The translations under genes and the position numbers were made by a program. Positions 1 to 12,649 of a stretch of 64,000 bases of DNA are shown in pieces. Under the pieces are notes generated by a model, which ran no database searches, was not told the DNA's origin, and saw nothing but the letters and a program-made list of their open reading frames with translations. The DNA comes from Platynereis dumerilii (taxonomy: Eukaryota; Annelida; Polychaeta; Phyllodocida; Nereididae). Location of the stretch: NCBI GenBank assembly GCA_026936325.1, contig JAPTHN010000003.1, forward strand, positions 46,047,511-46,111,510, given 5' to 3'. Position 1 is the first letter of the stretch. Each line of letters begins with the position of its first letter.

Positions 1-1619
1 ATGAGGCCATTCCCAAAATTCTTCCTGGCTGTTAAGCATGCAATCTGTACAATATCAGAACTGCAAATTGAGAAAGAGTTACAGTTTACTATATTCCAAG
101 TAAGAGAAAAATAATTTGAATATCTTTTAAAAGTTTCCAATTTTCTTTAATGTTAACAGTTTTTCTTAACACTCTTTATTATCATTTTCATAGCTATGTG
201 TTTTTTTTAAAACTTCATTTTGCAGTTAAACGTGACATCATCAGGGTATCTGTGAATGTGATTGGTCAAATCTTCAACCTATGACACTCAGTTTGGAGTT
301 TGATATCATGGTTAATGACAAAGGAATTTAAAAATGCCAGGCAATGTTATATTTTGTGTACAACCACAACAAACAACTTCTGTCTAAGCCGAGTGTTACA
401 CCTAACCAGAAGAGTCTCTGTTTCAATGTTTCCCAAACAAAATCTGTTTCATTGTTTTTCACAAGACACCAATCATCACAATTTCAAATAAAATTTGTTC
501 CCAGTCATTGTTACTCTCTTTTGAGGATTTATCTGTTTGATTCAGTTACAGTTAATTGAAGCATATATCAACCAGTGGTGATTCCAAAGCTTAACAATTT
601 GAACATACATTATCTATGTGTGAATGCATTTAATCAGTTTTCTGAAATCTGTGCTTGTGATATATGAAGTTATGCAACTAAATCTGTGACATCACAGTTT
701 TGGAATAAAGCAAAGTAAAAACTGGAAAAACGCTTATCTATAAAAACGATAATAAGAAGATTACCAAGCCAGAAGATTACACATTGACAAAAAGCTATAA
801 TTTATAGCCACTTCTTGTCATATGACAAAAGCAAGATCTCAGTCGGTACATTTGACAAAACAACAAACACGTTTTTAGCTCCAGGAAGTGGTGTTTAATG
901 CAACTTGATATTTTCAGCGACTTCCTTTTTCTTCAGGCTGAACTGACATTTTGACAAGACGAAAAAGTGAAAAACAGGATCTTAGTTTTTCTTTTCTCGT
1001 CTGGATAACGTCTGCGTTTTAGGAAAGTCTGCTTGTCCTTTATGTTGAAATGTCTGCTTTGGGAGAACTGTCCTTTATATCAATATATATATAGCCCAGT
1101 AGAGTCTCATTAAAACACATGGTATCACTCATTACATGGCAAGATTATGTTGATTTTCAACTTGCCTTTTCATATATATGTACAATGTTTTTGTATTCTA
1201 AAAGGACATGATTGGCAAGGTTTCATTTCTCAAAAAAGTTTCTACCAGCCTTCTGGATATCAACCTCACTCCCTCTCCCTCAAGGGTTGTTGTGACTCTT
1301 AAATTGATGGGTTGGATTCTGAAGAGTTGATTGAATGAAGAATTGAAGATAGATGGCTTTAGTGCCTGGTTGATTCATTCGACTTAACAAGATTGATATT
1401 TGCCTGATTGATTGTCATATTTCATTTGTACCCTTAACAGATTTATTTCACTTAAATGTGCCAACATCTTTCTGTCATTTTCTGAATCACTTTTAAGCAA
1501 CACGAACATTCCTGCCTCAAAAATAATGCAGCTAGGGAATGATGTCACTACAAGTCCTATATTTTACATTGATGTGAGTGTTCAATGTATCATTAAGAAA
1601 CATTTGACCTCACTCAAAA
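1..1619. other. non-coding stretch, nothing recognised
   Basis: AT-rich sequence with only short open frames (the longest about 97 codons at 1412-1705). I see no domain, RNA gene or clear inverted repeat. It lies before the first recognisable unit copy and may contain more diverged unit sequence that I cannot align by eye. Confidence 0.5.
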
Positions 1620-1825
1620 GTGACATGAATCATCAAATCTCATTTACTGATGTTAGCTCAAATCACTGCAAGTATATGGCTTCATTAATGGATATTAGTC
1701 ATTGAGTCATTATTAATCAGGGATAGCTTTGTAGGGATATGACATCACAAGGAATATTTTCGTGAATTCAGTAATCATTTGCAATTCCATGTCACTAAAA
1801 TGTAGGAGCAGCAAGCAACACTTAA

Positions 1826-2621
1826 GGTGGCTCAATACTCGTGAACTTTCCAAGATAGGATTTCTTAAAAACGGTTTAGAATGATCCAAAAAAAGTTTAT
1901 AGCAAGGATATGTAAACAAAAGTGGTCGCTACCAGCCTTTTAAAAAAATATTTGGGGTTATGTACCAGAAAGTCAGTCCACGCCAACCTGAAAAACTAAA
2001 TTGTTTTCTTATTTTTCATACTGGGAAGTTTGTTCTGCCATTCAGTGGTCAAGCATCCCATATTATGCAATGAAGCATGAAATTGAAGAAGACACTTTCA
2101 TGAAAAAGATGATTACAATTTCAAAGAGATATATTTAGTTTAAAGGACTTTCCAAGGGGCTCGAAACACAAGTTTTGATTTTGACAATTTTAACTTTTTC
2201 TTATAAACCTTGGCGCTAAAAAAAATTAACAAGATAGGATTTCTCATTTCTTTGTCATTTATTCCCAAATATTGTGAGGAACAATAAAATGCATCAGAGA
2301 AGGTTTCTTACCGTGATGGATTTTGATATAAAAATTTATTTATATCTCGAAGTCATTTTTGGAGAAATTAGACCTGCTTGTCAAAAATCGCCTGTAAAAA
2401 TTTTCTATTCGGAGTATCACGCTGAAACTCCGGCTGTATGTAGTCATCTTCATAGCGCTTCTAATGCTGCAAATGTGAAGTCTCTAACCCCTATAGATGT
2501 GGCGCAAATTGCAAACGAAGCGACCGACGCATGTAATTCTTAAAATTGAAAAATAGATAGGGCCTGCCTGGCTGCGCGTGAATGTGAGCTAACTACCACA
2601 TTGCACGAGTAGCGAGCCACC
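1826..2621. mobile_element. 796 bp non-autonomous DNA transposon with TTAA target duplication
   Basis: The left end begins GGTGGCTCAATACTCGTG. The right end, read as reverse complement, begins GGTGGCTCGCTACTCGTG. Both are flanked by TTAA (1822-1825 and 2622-2625). Paralogous empty sites in A (near 17208) and B (near 26348) read GACACTTAAAA, which confirms insertion at one TTAA. TTAA targets are typical of piggyBac and Kolobok transposases; the GG start fits Kolobok better, but this is inference. The longest internal frame (2274-2543, 89 codons) does not look like a transposase, so mobilisation in trans is likely. Confidence 0.85.
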
Positions 2622-5600
2622 TTAATGAACAACCCACAGCAGAATGGGCGCATCACTTGAGTTAGAAGTGGCAGTTATTTTGTTTGCGTGATGATGGAAT
2701 GTTGACTGACTGAATATACTATTGGTCTAGAGGTCTCTCATTCCAGAAATTACGGCAGTACCCACTGAAGGAACAGCAAACGACACTCAAAACATGAAGC
2801 TGAATGGGCGCGTCACAGGAGTTGAAGGTAGCAGGTATTTTGTTTAAGGACTGAATATAAAATGGGTCCCGAGGTCTCACATTCCAGAAACTACCTAAGT
2901 GGTACAAAGAGAATCCATTTGGTGTCCTTTCGGTGACAAGTGGGATAGCGTCCAATGTTAACAACATGATGAATACGCTCTGCTTGCTCTGAATACAGCG
3001 ACCTGCTTTGATATGACTACTGTGATATTGCAAGAGCCAGTGAACAGGATATTACCAGGAAAAAAGTTTGTCAAGACAAGGGTACATCACCCAGAGAATC
3101 TACCCTAGACGAATCAGTCCAGCGATGCACATTGTCATAAACGTTTACGTCAGAGCGTCATGGCCAATCAACGAGCAGTATTCCTATCCACTTCAAATGT
3201 TTAACGGCAATTTGCGTAAAAAGTATTAGCTTCTCAGAGACGTAACACCCATCATTTTAAAGGTATTGGAGAGATCTGTCTATTGCAGTTAGAATCGTAT
3301 CTGTACGACTGACGGAAATGTGTGAATACACGTAATCGTCCTCATTTGCATAACATGCTTGAAGGCCTGTTCATTGGTCAGCTTTGTGGGCGTGTCTGAC
3401 TTAATCACTGAAGGCTTTGCTGAAGTGGAGTACATCACTACCTCAGCACAGTTTTGACCACTTTTTAAATTACTGTAGACCATTTTTTTCATGGGAAAAA
3501 TTACGATTCAATTGCAAAACAACTGGAGAAAGAAATAGTTGTGTTCTGTATCTGTCTCTGTTCGGGATGGACAAGTGGCAGCAGAATGCTGACAGTCCCT
3601 GGAAATTGGAATTGGGTCAACAATAATTTGATCTGTTTTGGACAGATCACCAGATCAGGTCGAACAACAGCTGTCCATATTACTACGCCAAACTACTTTC
3701 ACAAAGCATGGTTGCTGGCAAATATCCAGTCCACTGCTTTGAATGAAAATGTTTGGAAATCATCATGAGACAAAAAGAAAGTTTTGAAACTTTAGCATAC
3801 ACTTTGCCTGTGAAAGGGATGATTTTACTCATCAGAAGTTTGATGGTATTCAATCTACTTATGCCATTTAGTGCATGTTAAATTGTGGTCAGAAAAGGGT
3901 CCAAAAAGAATGCATTCTCACTTATTCACTTGTCAATACAAAGCCGATGTTTTTGTTTTGTGATATCAAAAGTGCTCAATTGTATTTATTCTGTTACTTT
4001 ATGGAGATTTATGAACTGGGACAACAATATAATTCACAATTTCATAAAAGCTGTGTTACACTCAGCAAAATGTCTTGTCCATGCCACAAGTGGCCCCCTC
4101 TATACTGGCAATATATTTGAGCTACAATGTATACATCCTCCATGATAAAAAATAGTTCCAACTTATTTTGGTATTTACAAGCTGTCTGCTTAAAATTGAA
4201 GCCAACAAAAGTCAGATTAGACACTTGCAGAGTTTTTGGAAATAAATTAGACCATCACTAAATGATGGAACTGTCCTGGTTTCTTCCACACTGTCCTGGT
4301 TTCTTCGCGGATGAAATTTGTCAATCTGTTCTGTCTAATAAGGAACACATTGCTGCGATGATCTTGCTTCAAAGACATACTTAACCTTCTTAACTGAATA
4401 TCAAGCTTTAAGGATTAAATCGGGTATTATGGTATTATCAGAAAAGATACATGCCCACAAGTAATACTCGTATGTTTCATGAAGTACTTGAGCCTGCTTG
4501 GTCCTAGCCTGATTAGGCTGACACTGGTCCAGGTCCTAGAAATCCCTCAGGAAGATGAATGCACTAAGTGAGTACACAAGGCAAAGGAGAGCTCTGTGGT
4601 CTGGGCAGAGTCTCTTTGTTTTACTAACACAGGACAGGGAGTTGTATTGTCCTTCTTTATATTGTGCGGCATATACACATTATAGTGTGCAGTAGTACTG
4701 TACTGTAGAAGGTTCTTGTATGGGTGGGAACCTACCCTTCAAAAGGCGGACATGAAACATCCTGTTAACTTGTTTGAGACACCTATTTGTCAGGTTCTAA
4801 CATGCCTTTTTGTCAGTTAGACAAAAAATGATGAAATGCATGTTAGAACTCACCAAATCGGTGTCTAACTAATACATAAGCAAGCAACATCAACAGTACC
4901 TTTGGTAGTTTATTTCAAATGCAGTGTTTTTTTAAAGCTATTTCAGGCATTTATTTGCTTGGAATGCAACCCTGATCTTACATTGAATACAAGCACAAAC
5001 ATTGTGGAATTCTCTTCACTTAGGCAGCAACAGGGCTGACGTGCCTGTCTGTCTTAATCATTGCCCCTGTGGACCGAACTTCAATTCCATTACTTCGTCT
5101 TTGGAAGAAACTCGCCAAATCAACAGCCTAATTCTGTGCCTTAAGTTGTAATTTGGCAAATTAGTGGTTGTCATTTTGTAGTGAGTGTAAATCATTAGGA
5201 AACTGAGTTCAATTATCCTATGAGTGGTCCATTGCTGTTAAGTCTTGGGAAGAATAACTACAGCAGAATAGGGAAATTTAGTCTTGTATTATTTGCCTAC
5301 ATAACCAATGTCAATGTTTGTATATAATTTTGAAACAAAACGTCATTTAAACCATTTGCATGTATTGATCAAGCAACATGATTTCCAGTTCTCCTCCTCT
5401 CTTACTTTTTATCGCCCCATATCCTCTTCATCCTTTGTTCAGGAAATGTGACCTGCCTATTGTCCTTTCACATGGCTAAGCCTTTGTGTCTCTTTTATTC
5501 TGATTGAATGGCAGACAATGTTTGTGTTGTGTCTCTTGAAGGTGAATTTTTAAGATTGTATATAAAACCAGCACGATGGAAACAATGTTGATGACCTTGT

Positions 5601-5754
5601 AGCAATGCATTTGTTGTTCTTTCAGAGCCAGAGCTTTTATCTATGTAGGACCTGCACAATTTTGAAAAATAAGTTAATGTTAATTTTAAATTTACAAATG
5701 TTTCTCCCGTTGCAATGAAATGCATTCTTAGTATCTGCTACATTTGGTAAGTTG

Positions 5755-5871
5755 CATATTTTGAATAGACTGGTATCTGGTTGGTAAAAAGTTTTTAGAT
5801 GGACTGGCACTGATCGGATTGTTAGATTTTAAAATGACTGGCATCTGGTTGGCATATTTTAGATACATATA
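5755..5871 (+). repeat. degenerate minisatellite, about 32 bp period
   Basis: Several degenerate copies of AATAGACTGGTATCTGGTTG with T-rich spacers. The same motif is at 10130-10210 and in a longer run at 27975-28200. In each case it marks the border between direct unit copies. Confidence 0.65.
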
Positions 5872-5873
5872 TA

Positions 5874-6105
5874 GCGGGGATGGAATTCGTTAAAATCTCT
5901 AAGAATTGTGCACTTGGTGACAAGTTTTTGCAATTTGGCATGGATGTTTATATGACCAAAGGGGTTTCAAAAACCACCACACACAAAGTGAGACTGCCCC
6001 CTGGTGGCCGGTATGCACAAAATCCAATATGGCCGCCGGAAAACACAAAAACTAGCATATCTCGGTCACTATTTGTGCTATATTGATGTGTAATACATCA
6101 TTTTC
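5874..6105 (+). repeat. left terminal inverted repeat of the 4.2 kb element
   Basis: Matches the reverse complement of 9838-10068, including GTGCACTTGGTGACAAG, CCTGGTGGCCGGTATGCAC and AATATGGCCGCCG. An open frame at 5880-6086 encodes PPGGRYAQNPIWPP; its counterpart in the other terminus is also open. There is no known domain. Confidence 0.75.
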
Positions 6106-8774
6106 CACTATTTTCTTTATGGAAAATGTGTTCTTGCTGTTATTTTGTAGCTGAAATATGAATATCAATGCCAAAATCAATGTTCGTTGCAGCAGCAAGA
6201 TGTAAAGAAGACGTCACTTGGTATTTTGTGACATTTATTGTCCCTTTTTGGATTTTCACTTGTGCCTGACTTGAATGAATGTGAATTAACTGTACAATGT
6301 CATGACTAATTATTGCCATGGAAAGTTATGGGGATGAATTGGTGCCATAATTGTGTTATTCATGTAAGAATGGATACTCTTCTGTCTGGTGGGCAAGGGG
6401 CACAAACACTATTTGTATGCATTTTTAATGCATATTTAATAACCTATTATGTACATCAGAGGCTTAATAATTGCTGATGTGCCCTCATTCAATAAATATG
6501 TTGCCATGTGACTGATATGCACCATGTCATTCATAACTCTCAGCTCTCTTTACTCTGCTTGATATTTTATAACAGAGATCTTGAAACGTTTTCAGGGTGA
6601 TCTTTAAAAGGGCGAAACAATGATATCAAATGTGATATTATTACTCATTAGAACTTCTGATCAATCACATCAATGATAATTGAGAATTGTTAATTCAAAT
6701 CAATATCAGTGTTCTGTGTGAATCCTATGTATGACTATATAGGCACACAGACTTCGCTAGAAAACTGGAAGTTGAAGAACCATCTCTTCTCCGAATCACT
6801 GATATGAAGATGACACAATCAAACTTCAGCAAAAAATGTCTGTTGTATCTTATGTTATGAGTATGTGGGTTGATATGGTAAAGTGAGGCAGTATGCACTG
6901 CAAACCCTTGTGGAAACATTCCTACATAATAAAGATTTTCACTAGAGTCCTTGCTCTTAAGCTCTCTTAACCAAGCAGTGTTCCTGGTGGTGGCTGTCAC
7001 ATGTTCTGGCTTGTTTTCTCATAATCAGTCAGAAAGCTTTATCCATATTGCAGTGCAGAAGCAATCTCAGGTCATAGTGAAGAATTCCATCAGTTTATAA
7101 AGCTAGGTGGGTTATAGTCATAGAGTTAAGCAGCTCATGGTGTGTAAAGAGGAAGAAATAAAGAGACGTTTCAGTACAACATTAGGGAGACAAAAGTCAA
7201 GAGTTTTGAGAATGGGCTGCCCTAATGATATTAAGATTGGTATATCAAGACCACAGACCTTGGTGAGCTGTTGGTTTGCTCTGGCTTCAAGTACATGATT
7301 GTTTCATATGAAAGTTTGGTGTGTATACTTTGTCCTTTATGTGGTTTCTTGAAGAAGCTACACAAAGATGACAAGGTATGCACAACAACTGAGACTTACT
7401 TAGCTCCATATCCCTAGAGCACATGAACATCTTGTCCATGTCTGATTTTGCTTAAGTGAGAAGAGCAATATACACTCACTCGCCAACCAATCTCTTACTG
7501 GTCTTTGATGTGATATCACTTTCTCATCAACAACCAGTGGTCAACAATCAATCAGCTGGTCTCTTCTAGAATCTTGCAGTGGTCTCTCTCCGTGATTTAT
7601 GTTTGGAGACACAAACAATGCAATTTAGATGCCTCTCCTTCTGTGTGAAACATCCCAAATTCTAAACATCTATCCCTCCGTCTATAAAAGATGTGATTAT
7701 TGTTTAGCACTGTGAAAGGAAGTTCTCTCTGAGACTCTCATTGCCATTGTCTAAAGCGATGAGCATTGTGTCAAGTTTTAGAGAGAGGATGGAGAGCCAA
7801 AGGATCTCTATGGGCAACAGAAAAAGAAGACAATGATTCAAAGTCTGCAGTCCTTAAAGCATTTGAAGAGTTTGGACAAGTTGCTAAAAAATGATTTCTT
7901 CAGGCACGCAAGACTCCATCTCAATCAATGCAAGGTAAATGTAGCTCGACCTTAATCTGCAGAACACCAAATAGCAAAGCCTGATTAGATGCGTTGTTAT
8001 TCAGTTGGACACCTACAAAAACCAACGTCTCAGGTCCCAGACATTAGCAAGGGATAAGTTCAGAAAGTCAAAGTCTCGCCAGATGTTCCTCAGTTCAAAA
8101 GAACTTCATCAGTGTTAATCATGGTTGAAGTTCTTGAAAGATGACCACAAGACACAAGGAAGGCTTCATGCAGTTTATGGGCAAAGAGCAACACAGATTT
8201 GCACCTGTTATCAAAAACATAGGTCAAGTTTGTTCAGTTCTGAGCACCCAGACTTAGTGTCTTACATTTGTATCACCCTATTAGCAGGAAGAGGCTGACA
8301 CTCCTTATATCGCACTTAAATCATATTACTCAGCAAGGCAAGTTTCTAAGCCTTCTCCAGCACTTTACTAGTACTTCCAATCATTTTCGTCAATAATTTT
8401 GGCCAGTTTGAACTGTTGATAAAGTTTAGCCATGACCAAACTTTAAAAGTCTGAGACCTCAGTAAGTCATAGTGCTCAGATAATGTTTGGACTTCATGGC
8501 GTAGTTGGAGAGGTTCATAAGTCAATCTGTCACTTTTGGCATTAATCCATAAATCAGCATGACTCAAACTTGATTCTCATCACATACAATGAAGAGCTCA
8601 TACATGCATGATGGAGAACTTTGTACTTATGAACAGCTAAGGGAGACAGAATCTCCCTGAATGATACAGGAAGGCAGGCTTTTATAAGCTTTCACTTTTT
8701 GTAACGTTCAAAAGTGGCCACTAGGTTGTGCAGTATTCATCTGACAACAGTCACTCAGCAACATTTCACTCCTG
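6106..8774. other. interior of the 4.2 kb element, no gene recognised
   Basis: Frames at 6725-7000 (-), 7107-7298 (+) and 8346-8567 (-) are 63-91 codons. I cannot assign any of them. The last (residues such as LTYEPLQLRHEVQTLSEHYD) looks the most protein-like, but it has no homolog I recognise and no partner exon. Confidence 0.4.
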
Positions 8775-8997
8775 TACCGGATTGTATGAACACTTAACAC
8801 GGGTTATCCTAAAGTGGTTAACTGCTATAACTTATCTTCTCACCAGGTTATTGGCAAAAACTTTTGGCATGTTGTAACATGAGTTCAGTTAATTAAAAAT
8901 TTTAGTTATCTAACTCATGTTCAGCATTGAGACCATGTCAGTAAAATGAATTAACCACTTTAGGTTAACCTGTGTTAAGCGATGATACAATCTGGTA
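8775..8997. mobile_element. MITE of about 223 bp nested in the 4.2 kb element
   Basis: Inverted ends: left TACCGGATTGTATGA and TAACACGGGTTATCCTAAAG; right, as reverse complement, TACCAGATTGTATCA and TAACACAGGTTAACCTAAAG. The arms are about 50 bp. CTG flanks both sides (8772-8774 and 8998-9000), or TA if the first two bases belong to the target. An inner hairpin pairs AACATGAGTT with AACTCATGTT. There is no coding capacity. Confidence 0.7.
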
Positions 8998-9837
8998 CTG
9001 GTGGTTGGGCTGGACATGCTGTCAGATCAGAATAGTGGGTACCACACTGGATTGACCTGTCTGATGTGGTACAAGCAAGTTCTCTATCACTGCATGATGG
9101 TTTTACAATAGTATGTTGGCTGTCTTGCACCTCCCATTGTTAATGCACTGGAGGTAGTCGGAAGTCAGAAAACCACAAAGAATCTCCTGTTTTGGCACAT
9201 TATATTGTTATTGACTTCCATCATAACAAAAAGAAGTAGCTGTGCAGCAATTATGATTTTGTGCTAAGCCCTTGATCACTAGTTACCATTTACCTTTACT
9301 CCTTCAGCTCTAAGCAACTGAAGGCGTCATGCTAGTGTTGACAGTTCAGACATGGGCCTGCGATGAATGTTCACTTCAGATACGAAACATTCAGTGAGGT
9401 ATAATAGTTGCCATGTCAATAAGTTCAATAATGGCTTATTTATTCAGGACAGTCAATGTCTTTTTGGGAATTACATCTCAATCAACATTGTTGCACAGTA
9501 TGCAATGATCTTCTAAATGAGAGTCATAGCAGTGAGTGAGTGAGTTTGTGTTTTACGCCTCATCAGCAGAGTCGTAGCAGTTTGCCTCATTGTTGAGTTC
9601 TTAAAAAGATAAGACACTAATTAAACAAGACAGTTTATAGTTTGGACTTTGCTTTCAGCTCTGAGGAAATAATCTCCAAATTTGACTGAAATTCAAATAC
9701 CTCACAAAATATATGTTTAAGCTTTGAAGGGCAAAAGACACGAAAATCTGTCAACAAAATCACCTAGAGCTGTACAACAGACCCATTAAATCACAATTTA
9801 CAACCAAACCAACCCCAGAAACAGATTTGGCATTATC
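8998..9837. other. rest of the 4.2 kb element interior
   Basis: I see no gene. It contains a short GTGAGTGAGTGAG motif at about 9531. Confidence 0.4.
9531..9580 (+). repeat. short fragment resembling a gastropod dispersed repeat
   Basis: AGTGAGTGAGTGAGTTTGTG followed by TTTTACGCC resembles the start of a repeat I know from abalone and limpet genomes (GAGTGAGT-TTTTACGCC). Only about 30 bases match, so the identification and the taxonomic hint are weak. Confidence 0.3.
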
Positions 9838-10068
9838 ATAAACATTGAAAATAAGGTATTGCACTTGAATTTAGAACAAATAGTGACCAAGATATGGCTT
9901 TTTTTGTTTTTCGCGGCGGCCATATTGGATTTTGTGCATACCGGCCACCAGGGGGGACTCCCACTTCGTGTGCGGTGGTTTTTGAAATCCCCTTAGCCAT
10001 ATCAAACACCATGCCAAATTGCAAAAACTTGTCACCAAGTGCACAATTCTGACGGATTCCCTCCCCGC
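9838..10068 (-). repeat. right terminal inverted repeat of the 4.2 kb element
   Basis: Reverse-complement partner of 5874-6105. On the minus strand the frame at 9836-10024 encodes the same PPGGRYAQNPIWPP stretch as the left terminus. Confidence 0.75.
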
Positions 10069-11564
10069 TAATACTTGTACCAGATTATATGTTGTGCCAC
10101 CAACCCTTCGTGTTAGCTTTTAAGGCCAGTCTGGAATTGATCAGATTGGTATAATAAATACATGTATTTTGAAAGACTACTATCTGGTTAGAATATTTTA
10201 GATAGATTTGTTCCAGATTATATATGTGCCACCACCCCTTGATGTTGGCATTCAAAGCCCAGTCTATTGACTCCTTTGGTCCGAGTTGACATACAGCGTC
10301 ATTGGATAATGAATCTAGATGACAGAAAATGGGTCTTATGTTTATTTGTGCTTCAAAATGAACATTGGAATTGTCAACATTTTGTATACTCCTGACCAGC
10401 TGATCTGGCACAACTTATGACTCATAACCTTGCACTTCTCACATGGGACATAGATTTTAACCTTTGGGCCATGCATGATAATGCACTTAAAAGCTTTTAG
10501 AGGCAACAGCAATGTTAGCACATACATAATTTAGCACCTAAGTTGGTTCTCCCACAACCCCTGGTTTTCTGTGGTTGGTGGTTGCTTTTGAGTTTTTCAT
10601 GTGGACACTGAAGTGAAATTGTGTGTCTTTATTTTTACAATTTCTGTTTTACCGGTAACTCATAAAGGCACTAAACGAAGGAACTTCACAAAATTACACT
10701 TACTTGTGAAATTGGTTGGGCATTTCTGAAAAAGATATGTACATCATCCTTATTTTCTAGTATAAATATGGTTATCACTCTAAAAAAACTGAAAACTATA
10801 TCCAGGCAATCAATTGTCTGGCAAGCAGTTCTCCTCTTCAATGCTTTCTCCATTTCAAGAGCATTTTCACTTCAACTCCTGCAAGGACACTTGGAAGCTT
10901 TAATTGTCTTTTGGCCTTTTGTGACACTTAAAAATTTAATTGCTTGGATATTGGAATGACACTTGAGCCTCCTTTTAACAAACATAATTTGAGTGCTTCC
11001 TTAAAATTGCATACCATTATTATTACATGTATACATATGAATATGATTGGCATACATTTAGATTTTGGAGGCATATGCTGCCCATAGTTTGCATATGACT
11101 CCAGAACCAAACAATAAACTAATGGTTGTCTTTTTGCCTTTTGTGACACTTGCAAATTTAATTGCTTGGATATAACAAACATAATTTGAGTTCTTCGTTA
11201 AAAGAAAGCTCACTGGCCACCTTGTTAATCCTTGAGTGGGTGAGAAGTGTGGCAGTTTGTGGCTTTGCATATTTTTAAGAGGACGGTGAGCAGCAGTATA
11301 TTTCTAAAAGAACCAGTAGAAGATTCGTGAAGATTTACCTGAGTTGCAATCAGGAGCATATTGTTTAAGGTGGACGCCATAACATGTGGCAAATTCACAG
11401 CTTTTTCCGTCTTTCCCATGTTAATTTCGGGCCTTAGGGGAGGCATGGTCCAATATCCCGACCTAAATATGCCACTGAATAAAATTTGAAAATAATGATG
11501 ATTTAGCCAAAATTTAGAAATTTTGAAACATTTGCTAATTGCTCAGTCTCATTTTAATCACTCA

Positions 11565-12140
11565 AGTAAGTGCAGGAAATCATTTTATAGTTTGTCATCT
11601 GCAGGTATGTTGTATCCAGGGGCATCAACTGATGTTAAAGCACATTTGTATAAACATATATGTCAACCTTCTCTTGTTTATGGTTCAGATTGTGTTCATC
11701 TGAATTCAAATGACATTGATAAAATGGAATCTGTTCAAGGTAAACTTATGAAGTAATGTTTAGGGCTTAGCAAAAGGTCTCATAATACACAATTGTTACA
11801 AGCGATGGGCTTGAATAAAGTTAGTGATATAGTTCACAGAAATTGCACCAATCTGCTTCACAGGATAGGGCAGATAGAGAGCCCATGTAGAAATTTACTT
11901 TTGTATTATGTGTCACGTTTTCTATTATGTAATGACATTTTACCAGGTACATTATTGTCAAGAGTTTTAATGAGGGGTGAATCAGTCATATCTTTATTAT
12001 TTAATCCTCCTATAAGAAATAGCACTAATTCATTTGATGGTCATGTTGATTCTTTAAAAATGTTACTTTTACATGAAAATTTTGTAAAACCATATTCTGA
12101 CGAACATTTTTTAGTGCATCTTTTAACAACAGCTATCTAA
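11565..12140 (+). pseudogene. LINE ORF2 C-terminal fragment
   Basis: The frame runs about 190 codons and reads SLVYGSDCVHLNSNDIDKME, then CLGLSKRSHNTQLLQAMGLN, then a leucine-rich end. This is the style of the region after the reverse transcriptase (thumb and C-terminus) in non-LTR retrotransposons; the catalytic domain itself is missing. One in-frame TAA at 11754-11756 splits it, and the frame continues unchanged to a stop at 12138-12140. An upstream ATG at 11523 lies in the host unit, so the first 14 codons of that open frame are not LINE. The clade cannot be fixed without the catalytic domain. It is a dead fragment. Confidence 0.75.
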
Positions 12141-12252
12141 ACTGTCACAATTATAATGTCTATTTCTAAAATGTACATACATTATCTCATTTTCAATTTG
12201 TATTATTTGTACTTTTCTCCCTTTGTGGAGGTGAAATGAAATAAATAGATAA
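11565..12252 (+). mobile_element. 5'-truncated LINE inserted in copy A
   Basis: Sequence absent from the same position in B (near 21850) and C (near 29850), so the limits come from the empty sites. It carries the C-terminal part of a LINE protein, a short 3' UTR and an AAATAGATAAATAAAT-like tail. It inserted after the units duplicated. Confidence 0.8.
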
Positions 12253-12649
12253 ATAAATGATGGTATTAATCCAACAGTAATCCCCATAATTCTATTTTGT
12301 TAATTATAGATGTCAATTTGTAACTGTCCAATTAAAACATTTTGTTTTTCCTATTTGTGGATAATATACCTACATCAACTTGGCTATTTTATCTCTTCAT
12401 TCTGATTTGGTGACGACACATGGATGAGTCTATGTATTGGTAGATATCGGGAATAATTTTTGGATGTTATTTGGCTTTGAGAATACAGTAAATTCCATCT
12501 CATGGACTTGATTGACCCAACATAAATAGTGCACATGCCTGTACCTAACCGTTATGTCATAGTAACATAAAATGTCAACCAGATTCCCTGTTTTATATTG
12601 AGACTAGCAGAATCAGTCGAAGAGACTTAATCAGTTATTCTATGATTTG

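Larger units (their letters stand above)
1620..5871 (+). repeat. partial unit copy Z of the 7.3 kb array
   Basis: Blocks at 1640-1825 and 2626-3030 match A (17090-17400) and B (26150-26560). Blocks at 4380-4780 and 4985-5275 match B (26950-27370 and 27550-27790) and, as reverse complement, the inverted copy (18370-18790 and 17540-17850). Block 5390-5600 matches modules at 41880-42230, 48530-48850 and 52600-52930. The copy ends in a TAGACTGGTATC-type minisatellite. A TTAA element (1826-2621) interrupts it. No coding sequence is recognised; 3100-4380 holds no feature I can name. Confidence 0.7.
5874..10068. mobile_element. 4.2 kb DNA element with about 230 bp terminal inverted repeats
   Basis: The ends are GCGGGGATGGAATTCG and, as reverse complement from 10068, GCGGGGAGGGAATCCG. 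They form inverted repeats of about 230 bp (5874-6105 and 9838-10068). TA dinucleotides flank both (5872-5873 and 10069-10070). Joining the outer flanks gives a sequence that aligns with the uninterrupted paralog at 10185-10235 (TATTTTAGATA, a short gap, then CCAGATTATAT and GTGCCACC). That supports one insertion rather than two unrelated repeats. The interior has open frames only up to about 91 codons and no recognisable transposase, so it is non-autonomous or decayed. A small MITE (8775-8997) is nested inside. The superfamily is unknown; a TA target would suit Tc1/mariner or ISL2EU-like groups. Confidence 0.72.

Noticed and set aside
3289-3768. Overlapping 67-75 codon frames as a gene
   Set aside because: No domain, no splice context that I can judge, and lengths expected by chance.
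8346-8567. Transposase fragment for the 4.2 kb element
   Set aside because: The 73-codon frame has no recognisable catalytic motif; calling it transposase would be a guess.
5874-10068. LTR element reading of the 4.2 kb segment
   Set aside because: The terminal repeats are inverted, not direct, and no retroviral-type domains are seen.
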